A stretch of DNA of 64,000 bases. Origin: Sphingobium sp. DEHP117. Its GTDB lineage: Bacteria > Pseudomonadota > Alphaproteobacteria > Sphingomonadales > Sphingomonadaceae. The DNA lies in assembly GCF_030867385.1 (NCBI RefSeq), contig NZ_JAPFBJ010000002.1, forward strand, positions 535,001 to 599,000, written 5' to 3'. The position numbers and the translations under genes were made by a program. Under the pieces are notes generated by a model. That model saw only the letters and a list, made by a program, of their open reading frames with translations. It did no database searches and was not told where the DNA came from. Within the stretch, counting starts at the first letter, position 1, and each line of letters starts with the position of its first letter. This document shows, one piece after another, positions 36,267-44,090 of this stretch.

Positions 36267-36350
36267 AGGAAGAAACTAAGTTTGCTCAACGACTTGGCGG
36301 TCGCTATGTCACTGTATGAGAAGGGTTTTTATGCTTCTCGACCGCACCAG

Positions 36351-36670
36351 ACAGTCTTCATGAAATCAGTATTTTCGCCTTCGGGCGGGTCGTGTGGCGC
36401 AAGTGGCGTAATTCTGCGGGGTTTTACGTATTCGTATTGCTGCATCCAGAGTCCGGTTGATGTCCGGAACAACCGCCGGCACCGCCTTGCCACTGGGCTG
36501 ACTGATCCAGACTCAACGCAGCGCGCTCTAAGAGGCCGGGTCCCTCGCGGCCGGATTTCCGTGGCCTGCGGGTGCCGAACGAACGGCAGCTTCCACTGGC
36601 TCCAATTCTCCCGCCTACGTCCGCATTGTCGGAACGCCGTCAAGCGCAAGAAAGGGCGAAAAACCGCTGA
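36351..36670. other. Non-coding stretch right of the islet
   Basis: These 320 bases lie between the right attachment repeat and the end of the antiporter gene. Open frames here on both strands are rich in Arg, Cys and Ser, lack ribosome sites and resemble no family. I see no gene. It would have been the sequence next to tRNA-Leu before the islet arrived. Confidence 0.5.
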
Positions 36671-36960
36671 TCAACTGCGCGAAGCCGGTGCCTGCGCATC
36701 GGAAGGCTGATGCGCGTCATCGGCGTCCGGATCTCGTCCCTGGCGCCTGTCCAACTGCCGCATGACCGGTGTTACGGTGAGGCCGTGAAGCAGGATCGAG
36801 AACAGCGCGACGAGGCCAACAATTGCCCACAGGCGCTCGCCGGCTGACATTGGCATATGGTTGAGACCATAAGCGAGATAATAGAACGAGCCAACACCCC
36901 GGATACCGAAGAATGCGAGGGTCATCTTCTCGGACAGGTCGGCCTTGAACCCGGCCAGCG

Positions 36961-38280
36961 GGGACTGTCAGGATTTCCGTGTGCGGCGGGCGGTTGAACA
37001 TTACGCCGCCATGGCTTTGATAAAGCGTTCGCCGAAGATTACGGCGAACTGGGCCTTGGCCATGGTCCACTCACGTGGGGGCATTTTCCACTCTTTTTCG
37101 GATCGGTTCAAGATCAGATAGAGCAGCTTGGTTGCGGCATCATCGCTGGGGAAGTGCCCCCTGGCCCTGACGGCCCGCCGAAGCTTGGAGTTCAGCGCCT
37201 CGATCGCGTTCGTCGTATAAATGATCCGGCGCACTTCGTCTGGGAAGGCGAAGAATGGGATCACCTCGCCCCAGGCCCGTCGCCAGCTCTGGCCGATGGC
37301 CGGGTAGCGCTGGCCCCAGGGGCCGGCCTCAAAGTCCGTCAGCGCCTGTTCGGCCGCATCGGCATCGACGGCACGATAGATTTCCTTGAGCGCTCCCACC
37401 AGCCCTTTGCGGTCCTTCCAGGACACAAAGTCCATGGAGTTGCGCAGCAGGTGAACGATGCAAGTCTGGACGATCGTCTCCGGGAACACGGCGGTGATCG
37501 CGTCGGGAAAGCCTTTGAGGCCATCGACGACGGCCAGCAGGATATCATCGACTCCCCGGTTTTTGAGTTCGTTCATCACCCGCAGCCAGAATTTGGCGCC
37601 TTCATTCTGCTCGAGCCACAGACCGAGGACCTCCTTCGCGCCATCGGCGCGGACGCCCAGCGCGATATGGATCGCCTTGTTGCGGACCATCCCTTCATCC
37701 CGGATCTTGACCCGGATCGCATCGAAAAAGACGAGCGGGTAAATCGGATCGAGCGGCCGTTGCTGCCAGGTGGCCACTTCGTCGAGCACGGCATCCGTCA
37801 CCGTGCTGATCAGATCCGGCGACACATCAATGCCATACAGCTCATGCAGGTGCCCGGTGATCTCCCGGGTGCTCATGCCGCGCGCATACATCGACACGAT
37901 CTTGTCGTCAAAGCCGGGGAAGCGACGCTGATATTTGGCGATCAACAGCGGATCGAAGCTCGACTGGCGGTCGCGCGGCACGTCGATCGCCAGCTTGCCG
38001 GTATCGGTCATCACGGTCTTCCGGCCATAGCCGTTGCGCGTGTTGCCATTGCTTTCGTCGCCAGCAAGATGGTGATCCATCTCCGCGTTCAGCGCTCGCT
38101 CGGTCAGCGCCTTCTTCAGTGAATCCAGCAGGCCGCCCTGCTCGAATGCCGCACTGGCAGCGCCTCCTGCCAGCAACTGATCGAGAAGCTCATTCGGTAT
38201 CGCAGGTTCTTTGCGTCGGGACATAGTGGGACTCCTTCTTACCCATTATGCCCGCCCACACACGGAAATCCTGACAGTCC
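36961..38280. mobile_element. IS256-family insertion sequence
   Basis: A 1.32-kb element with terminal inverted repeats: GGACTGTCAGGATTTCCGTG at the left end, and the reverse complement at the right end (38261-38280). The 9-base target duplication is CGGCCAGCG (36952-36960) on the left and CGGCCAGGCG (38281-38290) on the right, with one extra G. It carries one intact transposase gene. Confidence 0.9.
37001..38224 (-). CDS. IS256-family transposase
   Basis: A 407-residue DDE transposase (mutator type). The catalytic acids are in LVFFDAIRVK, AVVDGLKGFP and TTNAIEALNS. The frame is intact from MSRRKEPAIP to the end, so the element is probably active or recently so. AAGGAG lies just before the start. 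Confidence 0.95.
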   Translation of the reverse strand: MSRRKEPAIPNELLDQLLAGGAASAAFEQGGLLDSLKKALTERALNAEMDHHLAGDESNGNTRNGYGRKTVMTDTGKLAIDVPRDRQSSFDPLLIAKYQRRFPGFDDKIVSMYARGMSTREITGHLHELYGIDVSPDLISTVTDAVLDEVATWQQRPLDPIYPLVFFDAIRVKIRDEGMVRNKAIHIALGVRADGAKEVLGLWLEQNEGAKFWLRVMNELKNRGVDDILLAVVDGLKGFPDAITAVFPETIVQTCIVHLLRNSMDFVSWKDRKGLVGALKEIYRAVDADAAEQALTDFEAGPWGQRYPAIGQSWRRAWGEVIPFFAFPDEVRRIIYTTNAIEALNSKLRRAVRARGHFPSDDAATKLLYLILNRSEKEWKMPPREWTMAKAQFAVIFGERFIKAMAA

Positions 38281-39509
38281 CGGCCAGGCGCAATCATTCC
38301 GCCAATCGGCCGGATGACCAGCAGGATGATCGCGGCTGCCACCACTTCTGTCGCTCCCAGCGGACGCAACAGCCCGCTGACCAGCGCGCCGCCGAACAGC
38401 AGCAACAGGACCATCATCGCTAGGCGCTCGACCTGCTCGGTTATGTCGTGCATCTGCCGGTTGAACGCATGATCGCGATGCGATCGGCGCAGCGTCAGTG
38501 CGGTAACGAAAACCGCAAGGAAGCCATAGCAGTGTATCAACTCGGTCACTCCGTATGACACAAAGGTCGCGGAGATCGCGATGAGGCCGTCTCCCGTCTT
38601 GGAGAGCTTGGTGTCGGCCGGGACATGGAACGTCAACCAGCCGAACAGTCGACCAATAAGCCAGCCACCTATGATGCCGGCCCCAATCTCCCACACGACA
38701 TTGTGAAGCACCCACTGGCTGGCCCAAGGCTCCCCGGTCGTCGCCGCCAAGCCGAGGGCGATCGCGAGGTGCACGAACGGGAACGCCAGGCCGTCGTTGA
38801 GGCCTGCCTCCGATGTGAGGCCGAAGCGAACCTCGTCCTCTTCGCCGGTCTTGGGAGGTCCGACCTGAATGTCGGATGCCAGTACCGGGTCGGTCGGCGC
38901 CAGGCTCGCTGCCAGCAGAAGCGCCGCCGCCCACGGCAACCCAAGCATGCTGGCGCCCAACAGGGTCATCGCAGCAATCCCTAGCGGCATGGTCACAGCC
39001 AGCAGTCGCCAGGTGACGCCCCATTTTCGCCAGCTGAACGGACGATCCAGCTTCAGGCCCGCGCCAATCAGCGCAATGATGACGACGAACTCCGTAAACC
39101 GTTCCGTGATGTCGGGGTAATCGAGCGGTAGTGGCTTCAGCCTGACAACCGGCAGCGAGAATATCGCGGCGCCTATCCCCATACAGACGATAGGTAGAGA
39201 CAAGGGCAGCCGCTTGAGGGCGAGCGGGAGCCATGCGACGAGCGCTATCAGCAGACCGGCTCCCGTCAGTATCATAATATAGGGGTCAGGGCTGTAGGAG
39301 GTAGGCTGCACCTGCCTTCAACGCGGCAACGCCGCGAACGGCTCATAACGGACGCCTGCCGGTACAAAAGATTCGCGGTACCACGCCAGAGTGCCACCTA
39401 CCGGTGCCAGGGCGACGCTGGCTGGGCATGGACCTCGTCGATGAACGACAGGGCGGCTTTCATGCAACGGGCGCGTCACTCCGAACGACTGTTCTGCGCA
39501 GGAGGCGCC

Positions 39510-40400
39510 TCAACACCGTTCGATGAGCGCATCGAGTATCCATGTGGTGGCAGGGCCGGGGGTGCGGTCCTTCCGCCAGAGGGCATGCAGCCGGTAGTCA
39601 AGCGGCGGCGCATCAGGCAGGCGCAGCTCGATCAGGCGTCCGGCGGCCAGATCATCCGCGACGGCATGGCGTGGCATATTGCCCCAGCCAATAGCCTCAA
39701 GAAGCAGGGCGTGCTTTGCGCCAAGATCCGCCAGCCGCCACGTTCGGGGGCTCATGACCGAAAAATCCCGGCCTTCGGTCAGCGGTGACCGATCCGTCAG
39801 GACCAGTTGCAGATGTTTGCGAGCCTCACCCGGAGCAATGGACCTATGCTTGGCCAGCGGGTGCTCCGGCGCAGCGACAGGGACCATTGAAACGCTGCCG
39901 ACGGAGAGCCGATCGAGCGCCGGCAGATCGACGATATCGGGGCCCGCCACCCCAAGATCGGCCTTTCCATCCCATACCAGGGCGGCGATCGCGCCAAGAG
40001 CCTCGACATGGAGCCGCAGATCGACCGTGGGGAAGGCACTCTGGAAATCGCGTAAAATACTGGCGACCGTTGCGCTGGGCAGCATGACGTCGACCGCGAG
40101 CGCAACCTGCGTTTCCAGACCTTGCCGGATACTGCGCGCCCGGGCGACCAGGCTGTCGGTCTCGTCGGCCACTGTGCGGGCATCGGCCAGCAGCGCGGCT
40201 CCGGCCGCCGTCAATGCCGGACGGCGCGAACCCTCGCGATCGAACAACCTGACGCCCAACTGGTTTTCGAGCGACGAGACCCCGTAGCTGATCACCGAAA
40301 GAGCCCGGCCAAGCTTGCTCGCGGCCTTGTTGAAACTTCCTTCGTCCGCAACCGCAAGGAAGATGCGGAGTTGATCAAGCGTGGGCTGGCCTACATCCAT
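39510..40400 (-). CDS. LysR-family transcriptional regulator
   Basis: A 296-residue regulator. The N-terminal winged helix is QLRIFLAVADEGSFNKAASKLGRALSVIS, followed by LENQLGVRLFDRE. The C-terminal effector-binding domain begins at about residue 95. It is divergent from the pirin gene with a 104-base intergenic region, so it most likely controls pirin and the FMN reductase. The 198 bases between it and the antiporter gene (39312-39509) show nothing I recognise. Confidence 0.9.
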   Translation of the reverse strand: MDVGQPTLDQLRIFLAVADEGSFNKAASKLGRALSVISYGVSSLENQLGVRLFDREGSRRPALTAAGAALLADARTVADETDSLVARARSIRQGLETQVALAVDVMLPSATVASILRDFQSAFPTVDLRLHVEALGAIAALVWDGKADLGVAGPDIVDLPALDRLSVGSVSMVPVAAPEHPLAKHRSIAPGEARKHLQLVLTDRSPLTEGRDFSVMSPRTWRLADLGAKHALLLEAIGWGNMPRHAVADDLAAGRLIELRLPDAPPLDYRLHALWRKDRTPGPATTWILDALIERC

Positions 40401-40504
40401 TTATTCAACTCATACGAACATTTTATATCGATTTATTCGGGTTTTCTGATCGGTTTGCAAGTGCCAAATGACGGTCATCGACAGTCACACAAGGGAGCAT
40501 ATCC

Positions 40505-41203
40505 ATGATCGAGCTTCGGCCATTTTCCACCCTCGGTGCAGCCAACCACGGCTGGCTGGATGCGCATCATCACTTCTCATTTGCGGACTATCACGATCCG
40601 GCCCGGGTCAACTGGGGTCAGCTTCGCGTCTGGAACGACGACAGGATTGCGCCCAAGACCGGTTTCCCGCCCCACCCGCATCGTGACATGGAGATCATTA
40701 CCTATGTCCGCCAAGGCGCGATTTCGCATCAGGACAGTCTGGGCAATGCCGGACGCACAGAGGCAGGGGACGTTCAGGTCATGTCCGCAGGCGAAGGCAT
40801 CCGGCATTCCGAATATAATCTGGAGGACGAGGAAACGCAGATTTTTCAGATCTGGATCATCCCCGATCATCGCGGCGGGGCCCCCAGTTGGGGCACACAG
40901 CCTTTTCCGAAAGAAGCCAGGAGCGACCGTTTCGTGACGCTCGCATCCGGAATGCCGGGCGATGAAGACAGCCTCTCCATCCGCGCCAACGCCCGGGTGC
41001 TGGGTGCGACCGTTAAGGCGGGCGAGAGCCTGACCTACGAGAGCGCGCCGGACCGCCATCTCTATCTCGTTCCCGCAGCCGGCAGGGTTCGCATCGGCAC
41101 CATTGAGGCCAATGCGCGCGACGGGCTGGCCATCACGGGAGAGAAGATGATCGAGGTGACGGCGCTGGAGGACAGCGAAATCGTTCTCGTCGACGCCGCC
41201 TGA
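40505..41203 (+). CDS. Pirin family protein
   Basis: A 232-residue bicupin. The metal ligands of the N-terminal cupin are visible: two His in PPHPHRDMEII, His in ISHQDSLG and Glu in an SAGEGIRHSEYN motif. Some bacterial pirins (YhhW) act as quercetin 2,3-dioxygenases. AAGGGAGCATATCC is a strong ribosome site. It is divergent from LysR and followed by an FMN reductase gene after 72 bases. Confidence 0.9.
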   Translation: MIELRPFSTLGAANHGWLDAHHHFSFADYHDPARVNWGQLRVWNDDRIAPKTGFPPHPHRDMEIITYVRQGAISHQDSLGNAGRTEAGDVQVMSAGEGIRHSEYNLEDEETQIFQIWIIPDHRGGAPSWGTQPFPKEARSDRFVTLASGMPGDEDSLSIRANARVLGATVKAGESLTYESAPDRHLYLVPAAGRVRIGTIEANARDGLAITGEKMIEVTALEDSEIVLVDAA

Positions 41204-41275
41204 AATACCGGAGCGACCGGACCGAAAATCCGGCCGCCTCCAAACCACCCTGTTCAAGAACCGGAAGGAAGCATC

Positions 41276-41836
41276 ATGTCACAACAGATCACTATCGCCG
41301 TCATCGTCGGCAGCCTGCGCAAGGACTCCGTCAATCGCAAGGCGGCTCTCGCTCTGGCCCGTATGGCCCCCGCGCATGTCAACTTGAATATCACCGAAAT
41401 CGGTGACCTGCCGCTTTACGACGAAGATGTCGAAGCCGCAGGGACGCCTGCCTCCTGGACCCGCTTCCGAGACGAGCTGCGCGCGAGCGATGCCGTCCTG
41501 TTCGTAACGCCCGAATATAACCGGTCGGTTCCGGGCGCACTCAAAAATGCCATCGATGTCGGTTCGCGCCCCTATGGCAACAGCGCATGGGCCGGAAAAC
41601 CGGCCGCGATAATGAGCCTGTCTCCCGGGGCGCTAGGCGCATTTGGCGCCAATCATCATCTGCGGCAGTCGCTTGTCTTTCTCGACATGCCGATATTGCA
41701 ACAACCCGAGGCCTATATCGGCAACGCATATTCTTTGTTCGATGAAGCCGGGACCATTATGAATGAAGGCAGTGCCAAATTCTTCCAGACCTTCCTTGAC
41801 ACCTTCATCGGCTGGATCGAGCGAACCTCCGGGTGA
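41276..41836 (+). CDS. NADPH-dependent FMN reductase
   Basis: A 186-residue flavodoxin-fold reductase. The phosphate loop is GSLRKDSVNRKAALAL, and the flavin-binding loop is TPEYNRSVPGALKNAIDVGSRP. It resembles ChrR/azoreductase-type quinone or chromate reductases. GGAAGGAAGC precedes the ATG. Pirin and this reductase next to a LysR regulator is a common quinone or flavonoid stress group. Confidence 0.88.
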   Translation: MSQQITIAVIVGSLRKDSVNRKAALALARMAPAHVNLNITEIGDLPLYDEDVEAAGTPASWTRFRDELRASDAVLFVTPEYNRSVPGALKNAIDVGSRPYGNSAWAGKPAAIMSLSPGALGAFGANHHLRQSLVFLDMPILQQPEAYIGNAYSLFDEAGTIMNEGSAKFFQTFLDTFIGWIERTSG

Positions 41837-42256
41837 CTTGGCCGCAAGGCAATCCGCCCCGGGCATCGCGTCGAGTCCGGGGCCATTGAGGTCCACCAGA
41901 ACCAGCTCCATCGGTTTTGCCCTTGCAATGAAGCTGCCCTTGGCACACTCTCACCTGGCGGCTTATTTCCGTTCGCACGGCGGCGGGCCTTGGCCCCGGC
42001 TCGATGGAGACATTCGTCGGGCATAGCCTGCTCCAATACACATTTGCAAGGCACCGAACCGCCCTGCCGATTCGCTTGCCGATTGAGCGAGTTCACGGCG
42101 CCATTAATTCTCTACCAAAGTTCTGACGCCCCGCCCCGCTCTCACGAGGCACGGCGGTTTTGGCTTGTAATCGAAGGGTTCGCACTAGCCCTTCATATAA
42201 GATGGAAGAAATTGCGCAGAGGACGCTTAGTGGGATGACGCCAGTAAATAGTATGT
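41837..42256. other. 420-base stretch without a recognisable gene
   Basis: Open frames here on either strand (for example 41805-42041 and 41990-42238) lack ribosome sites and look like no protein family. Base composition falls towards the right end, marking the edge of the AT-rich HEPN-gene segment. Confidence 0.5.
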
Positions 42257-43537
42257 TTATTTTGAACTGCGCTTTGTCTTCTGACCTTGTTGGAGGATTC
42301 TCATACGCTGATTGATCAGCACCTTTTGCTCGCGCAGTCCATTTTCACTGCTCGGAAGATCCACAATCGCGAGCCAATGTTTGTGAGAGGCGACCTTGGG
42401 CGCGTGGAACAGGAGATGGTTGACGTGCCGAGATAGGAGAAGTCGAAGATGCTGGGACATCACGTGAAGGTCGTCATCGTGATCGCCTGCGTGTACATAC
42501 TCATTCCTGAGCTGTGAGATGTGCCTCATAATCCAATGGCTCAGTAGCTTATCATCATCCGCGAAGGTCGCCCGCTTGATAATCCGCTCATAGCTTTTTT
42601 CGCGTGAATTGGATTCGCTGTAGAGCCTTTCGAGCGCCGACCAGTATCGCAAGAGAGTGTAGCTTTGATCGCGCGAAGCCATACCGTTTTGCATGAGTTT
42701 TAAGACGTCGATCAGTACGTCCTTGAAAGGATGCTTTGCCAGCTTTGTCAGAGCTTTTCGAACGGTCGGTAGGGTCTTCGTTACCTCAGCCATCGTCAGC
42801 GGGGATGAGTCCCATTTGCTTTCGCTAAATTCGGGCTCGTACCAAATTTCCTTATCGTTTAGCGACTCCTTCCCCTTGAATAGAAATTGATACGGTCCAT
42901 TGAATAAAGGCGCTTCGGCTTGTGGAGACGAGGTCCAAGTGCGTCGGCCAAAAAGTCGATACATATTGAAAACGGCCATGAATAGATCGATCGCATCAAG
43001 CATTTGGCGCGCTGCATTCTCTGGCTGCCTCGCTTTGCAACGCGCGATAAGATGGCCGTAAAAAACCGGCTTATGGGGATAGACATTGCCATGACCGTTT
43101 AGAAAGAACTCCTTTAAAGCCATGTGGCGCGGAAGGTGATGCGCGCTTTCCAGCCTCACGCCGCCCCAGCGAATTTTGAATGTCTCGGCGTCACTCATGT
43201 TGCGAGCACGAAACTTCGTCCAAAGTGCATAGGATTTTGGCGGTTCGCTCAATTGCTCCGTTGCAAGGCGCTGTGCTTCCGATGTGACGCCATCGAGCGT
43301 CAGAGTCCCTTTCTTACGTGAATTCCATAGTGCTTGGCGCAACAGGTAACGCACTTGACGGTTGGTGAACGACTTGTCGACATCGAATGCATCGGGAAGG
43401 ATGCGTTCAAGTCCATCATGATCGAAGTAATGAAATTGGAGCTGCCCTTCCTCATTGATTGAGGTGCCTTTCTCAAAGACCTTGAGTAATTCAGATAGTT
43501 CATTGTCAAATTTGATTTTTCGTCGAACTGCGGGCAT
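42257..43537 (-). CDS. Large HEPN-motif protein, putative RNase
   Basis: A 426-residue protein with low GC. The start MPAVRRKIKFDNE has GGAG 7 bases upstream. Residues 1-230 are of unknown fold. The C-terminal helical region (about 260-380) has LLRYWSALERLYSESNSREKSYERI, then LRNEYVHAG, an RN-X3-H motif (R344 to H349) characteristic of catalytic HEPN ribonucleases. HEPN proteins with long N-terminal parts, such as ApeA-like proteins, are often antiphage abortive systems. The motif is seen; the defence role is inferred from it and from position beside a tRNA. Confidence 0.65.
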   Translation of the reverse strand: MPAVRRKIKFDNELSELLKVFEKGTSINEEGQLQFHYFDHDGLERILPDAFDVDKSFTNRQVRYLLRQALWNSRKKGTLTLDGVTSEAQRLATEQLSEPPKSYALWTKFRARNMSDAETFKIRWGGVRLESAHHLPRHMALKEFFLNGHGNVYPHKPVFYGHLIARCKARQPENAARQMLDAIDLFMAVFNMYRLFGRRTWTSSPQAEAPLFNGPYQFLFKGKESLNDKEIWYEPEFSESKWDSSPLTMAEVTKTLPTVRKALTKLAKHPFKDVLIDVLKLMQNGMASRDQSYTLLRYWSALERLYSESNSREKSYERIIKRATFADDDKLLSHWIMRHISQLRNEYVHAGDHDDDLHVMSQHLRLLLSRHVNHLLFHAPKVASHKHWLAIVDLPSSENGLREQKVLINQRMRILQQGQKTKRSSK

Positions 43538-43733
43538 GTCATTCTCCATGTCGGAGCCATCTCATTCTATGAAAGATCGTTCGCTAGGATCAATCTCTTA
43601 CATCCATATTTATTGGGTATAGCTTAGGTCGCGCCCCATTTCCCTACCCAAAGCGCCCCACGCCAGACCCAGTGGCAGTCCTTACGGAAGGCCATTTCGT
43701 AGTGAAAAATGCTGACATTGAGGGGAAGGAGGA

Positions 43734-43809
43734 TGGTGCCGCTTAGGTGACTCGAACACCTGACATCCACATTACGAATGTGGCGCTCTACCAACTGAGC
43801 TAAAGCGGC
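43734..43809 (-). tRNA. tRNA-Thr (anticodon CGT)
   Basis: On the minus strand GCCGCTT pairs with AAGCGGC, followed by A and an encoded CCA. The D arm, the anticodon arm CCACA-TTCGTAA-TGTGG with CGT, and the T arm with GTTCGAGTC are all complete. It lies about 200 bases upstream of the HEPN-motif gene. Confidence 0.95.
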
Positions 43810-43882
43810 TTAACCCTTATTCCGTTCACTTACCCTACGTATCGCCCATAAAACAGTGTTGGAATCTGGGCGATGACCCCAA

Positions 43883-43922
43883 CATTACGAATGCGATGCT
43901 CTACCAACTGAGCTAAAGCGGC
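43883..43922 (-). pseudogene. Decayed 5' half of a second tRNA-Thr
   Basis: The first 25 bases equal those of the complete tRNA-Thr, then GCATTCGTAATG repeats the anticodon loop. The 3' side of the anticodon stem no longer pairs, and no T arm or acceptor 3' strand follows. It lies 74 bases upstream of the complete gene in the same orientation. It is either a decayed tandem copy or the remnant of a recombination event. Confidence 0.75.
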
Positions 43923-44090
43923 GTGCGGCCGGCCGGGTGACACCGCCGGTTGCTGGCGCGCGCATAACAGTCGTGGGGCGGGCTGGCAAGGTGGAACCGT
44001 GTGTAGCGGTTGTCCGTTGAGCGCGTTGCGAGGGCCTGCGCTCCTCGCCGACCCCTGCCGTTTTAGCCTTTGTTAACCATAGGCATGCCA

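Larger units (their letters stand above)
35209..36350. mobile_element. 1.1-kb genomic islet integrated at tRNA-Leu(GAG)
   Basis: The 17-base direct repeat CTTCTCGACCGCACCAG occurs at 35209-35225 (the tRNA 3' end) and again at 36334-36350. The DNA between them is AT-rich compared with its surroundings and holds two divergent genes. No integrase gene is present. This is the classic footprint of tRNA-directed site-specific integration, here of a non-autonomous or eroded element. Confidence 0.75.
36671..39311 (-). pseudogene. CPA1-type cation/proton antiporter split by IS256-type element
   Basis: The N-terminal part (39311-38282) has about nine membrane spans, with LPLSLPIVCMGIGAAIF, ALIGAGLKLDRPF and LAPTDPVLASDIQVGPP, the acidic TDP ion-site region of Na+/H+ antiporters. 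The C-terminal part (36960-36671) resumes with LAGFKADLSEKMTLAFFGIRGVGSFYYLAYG. Joining the two sides at the target repeat restores one frame (GGMIA-LAGFK), so the gene was intact before insertion. A fragment covering most of the membrane part could still be made, but the conserved RGVGS span is lost. Confidence 0.85.

Noticed and set aside
36264..36710. 148-residue frame running from the islet into the antiporter end
   Set aside because: It crosses the right attachment repeat, has no ribosome site, and is Arg/Cys/Ser-rich with no family resemblance.
37154..38122. 322-residue plus-strand frame antisense to the IS256 transposase
   Set aside because: The transposase on the other strand has all catalytic motifs; this is its shadow.
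41633..41911. Minus-strand frame beginning MELVLVDLNGPGLDAMPG
   Set aside because: The opening looks protein-like, but it soon runs antisense into the FMN reductase gene and has no ribosome site or family match.
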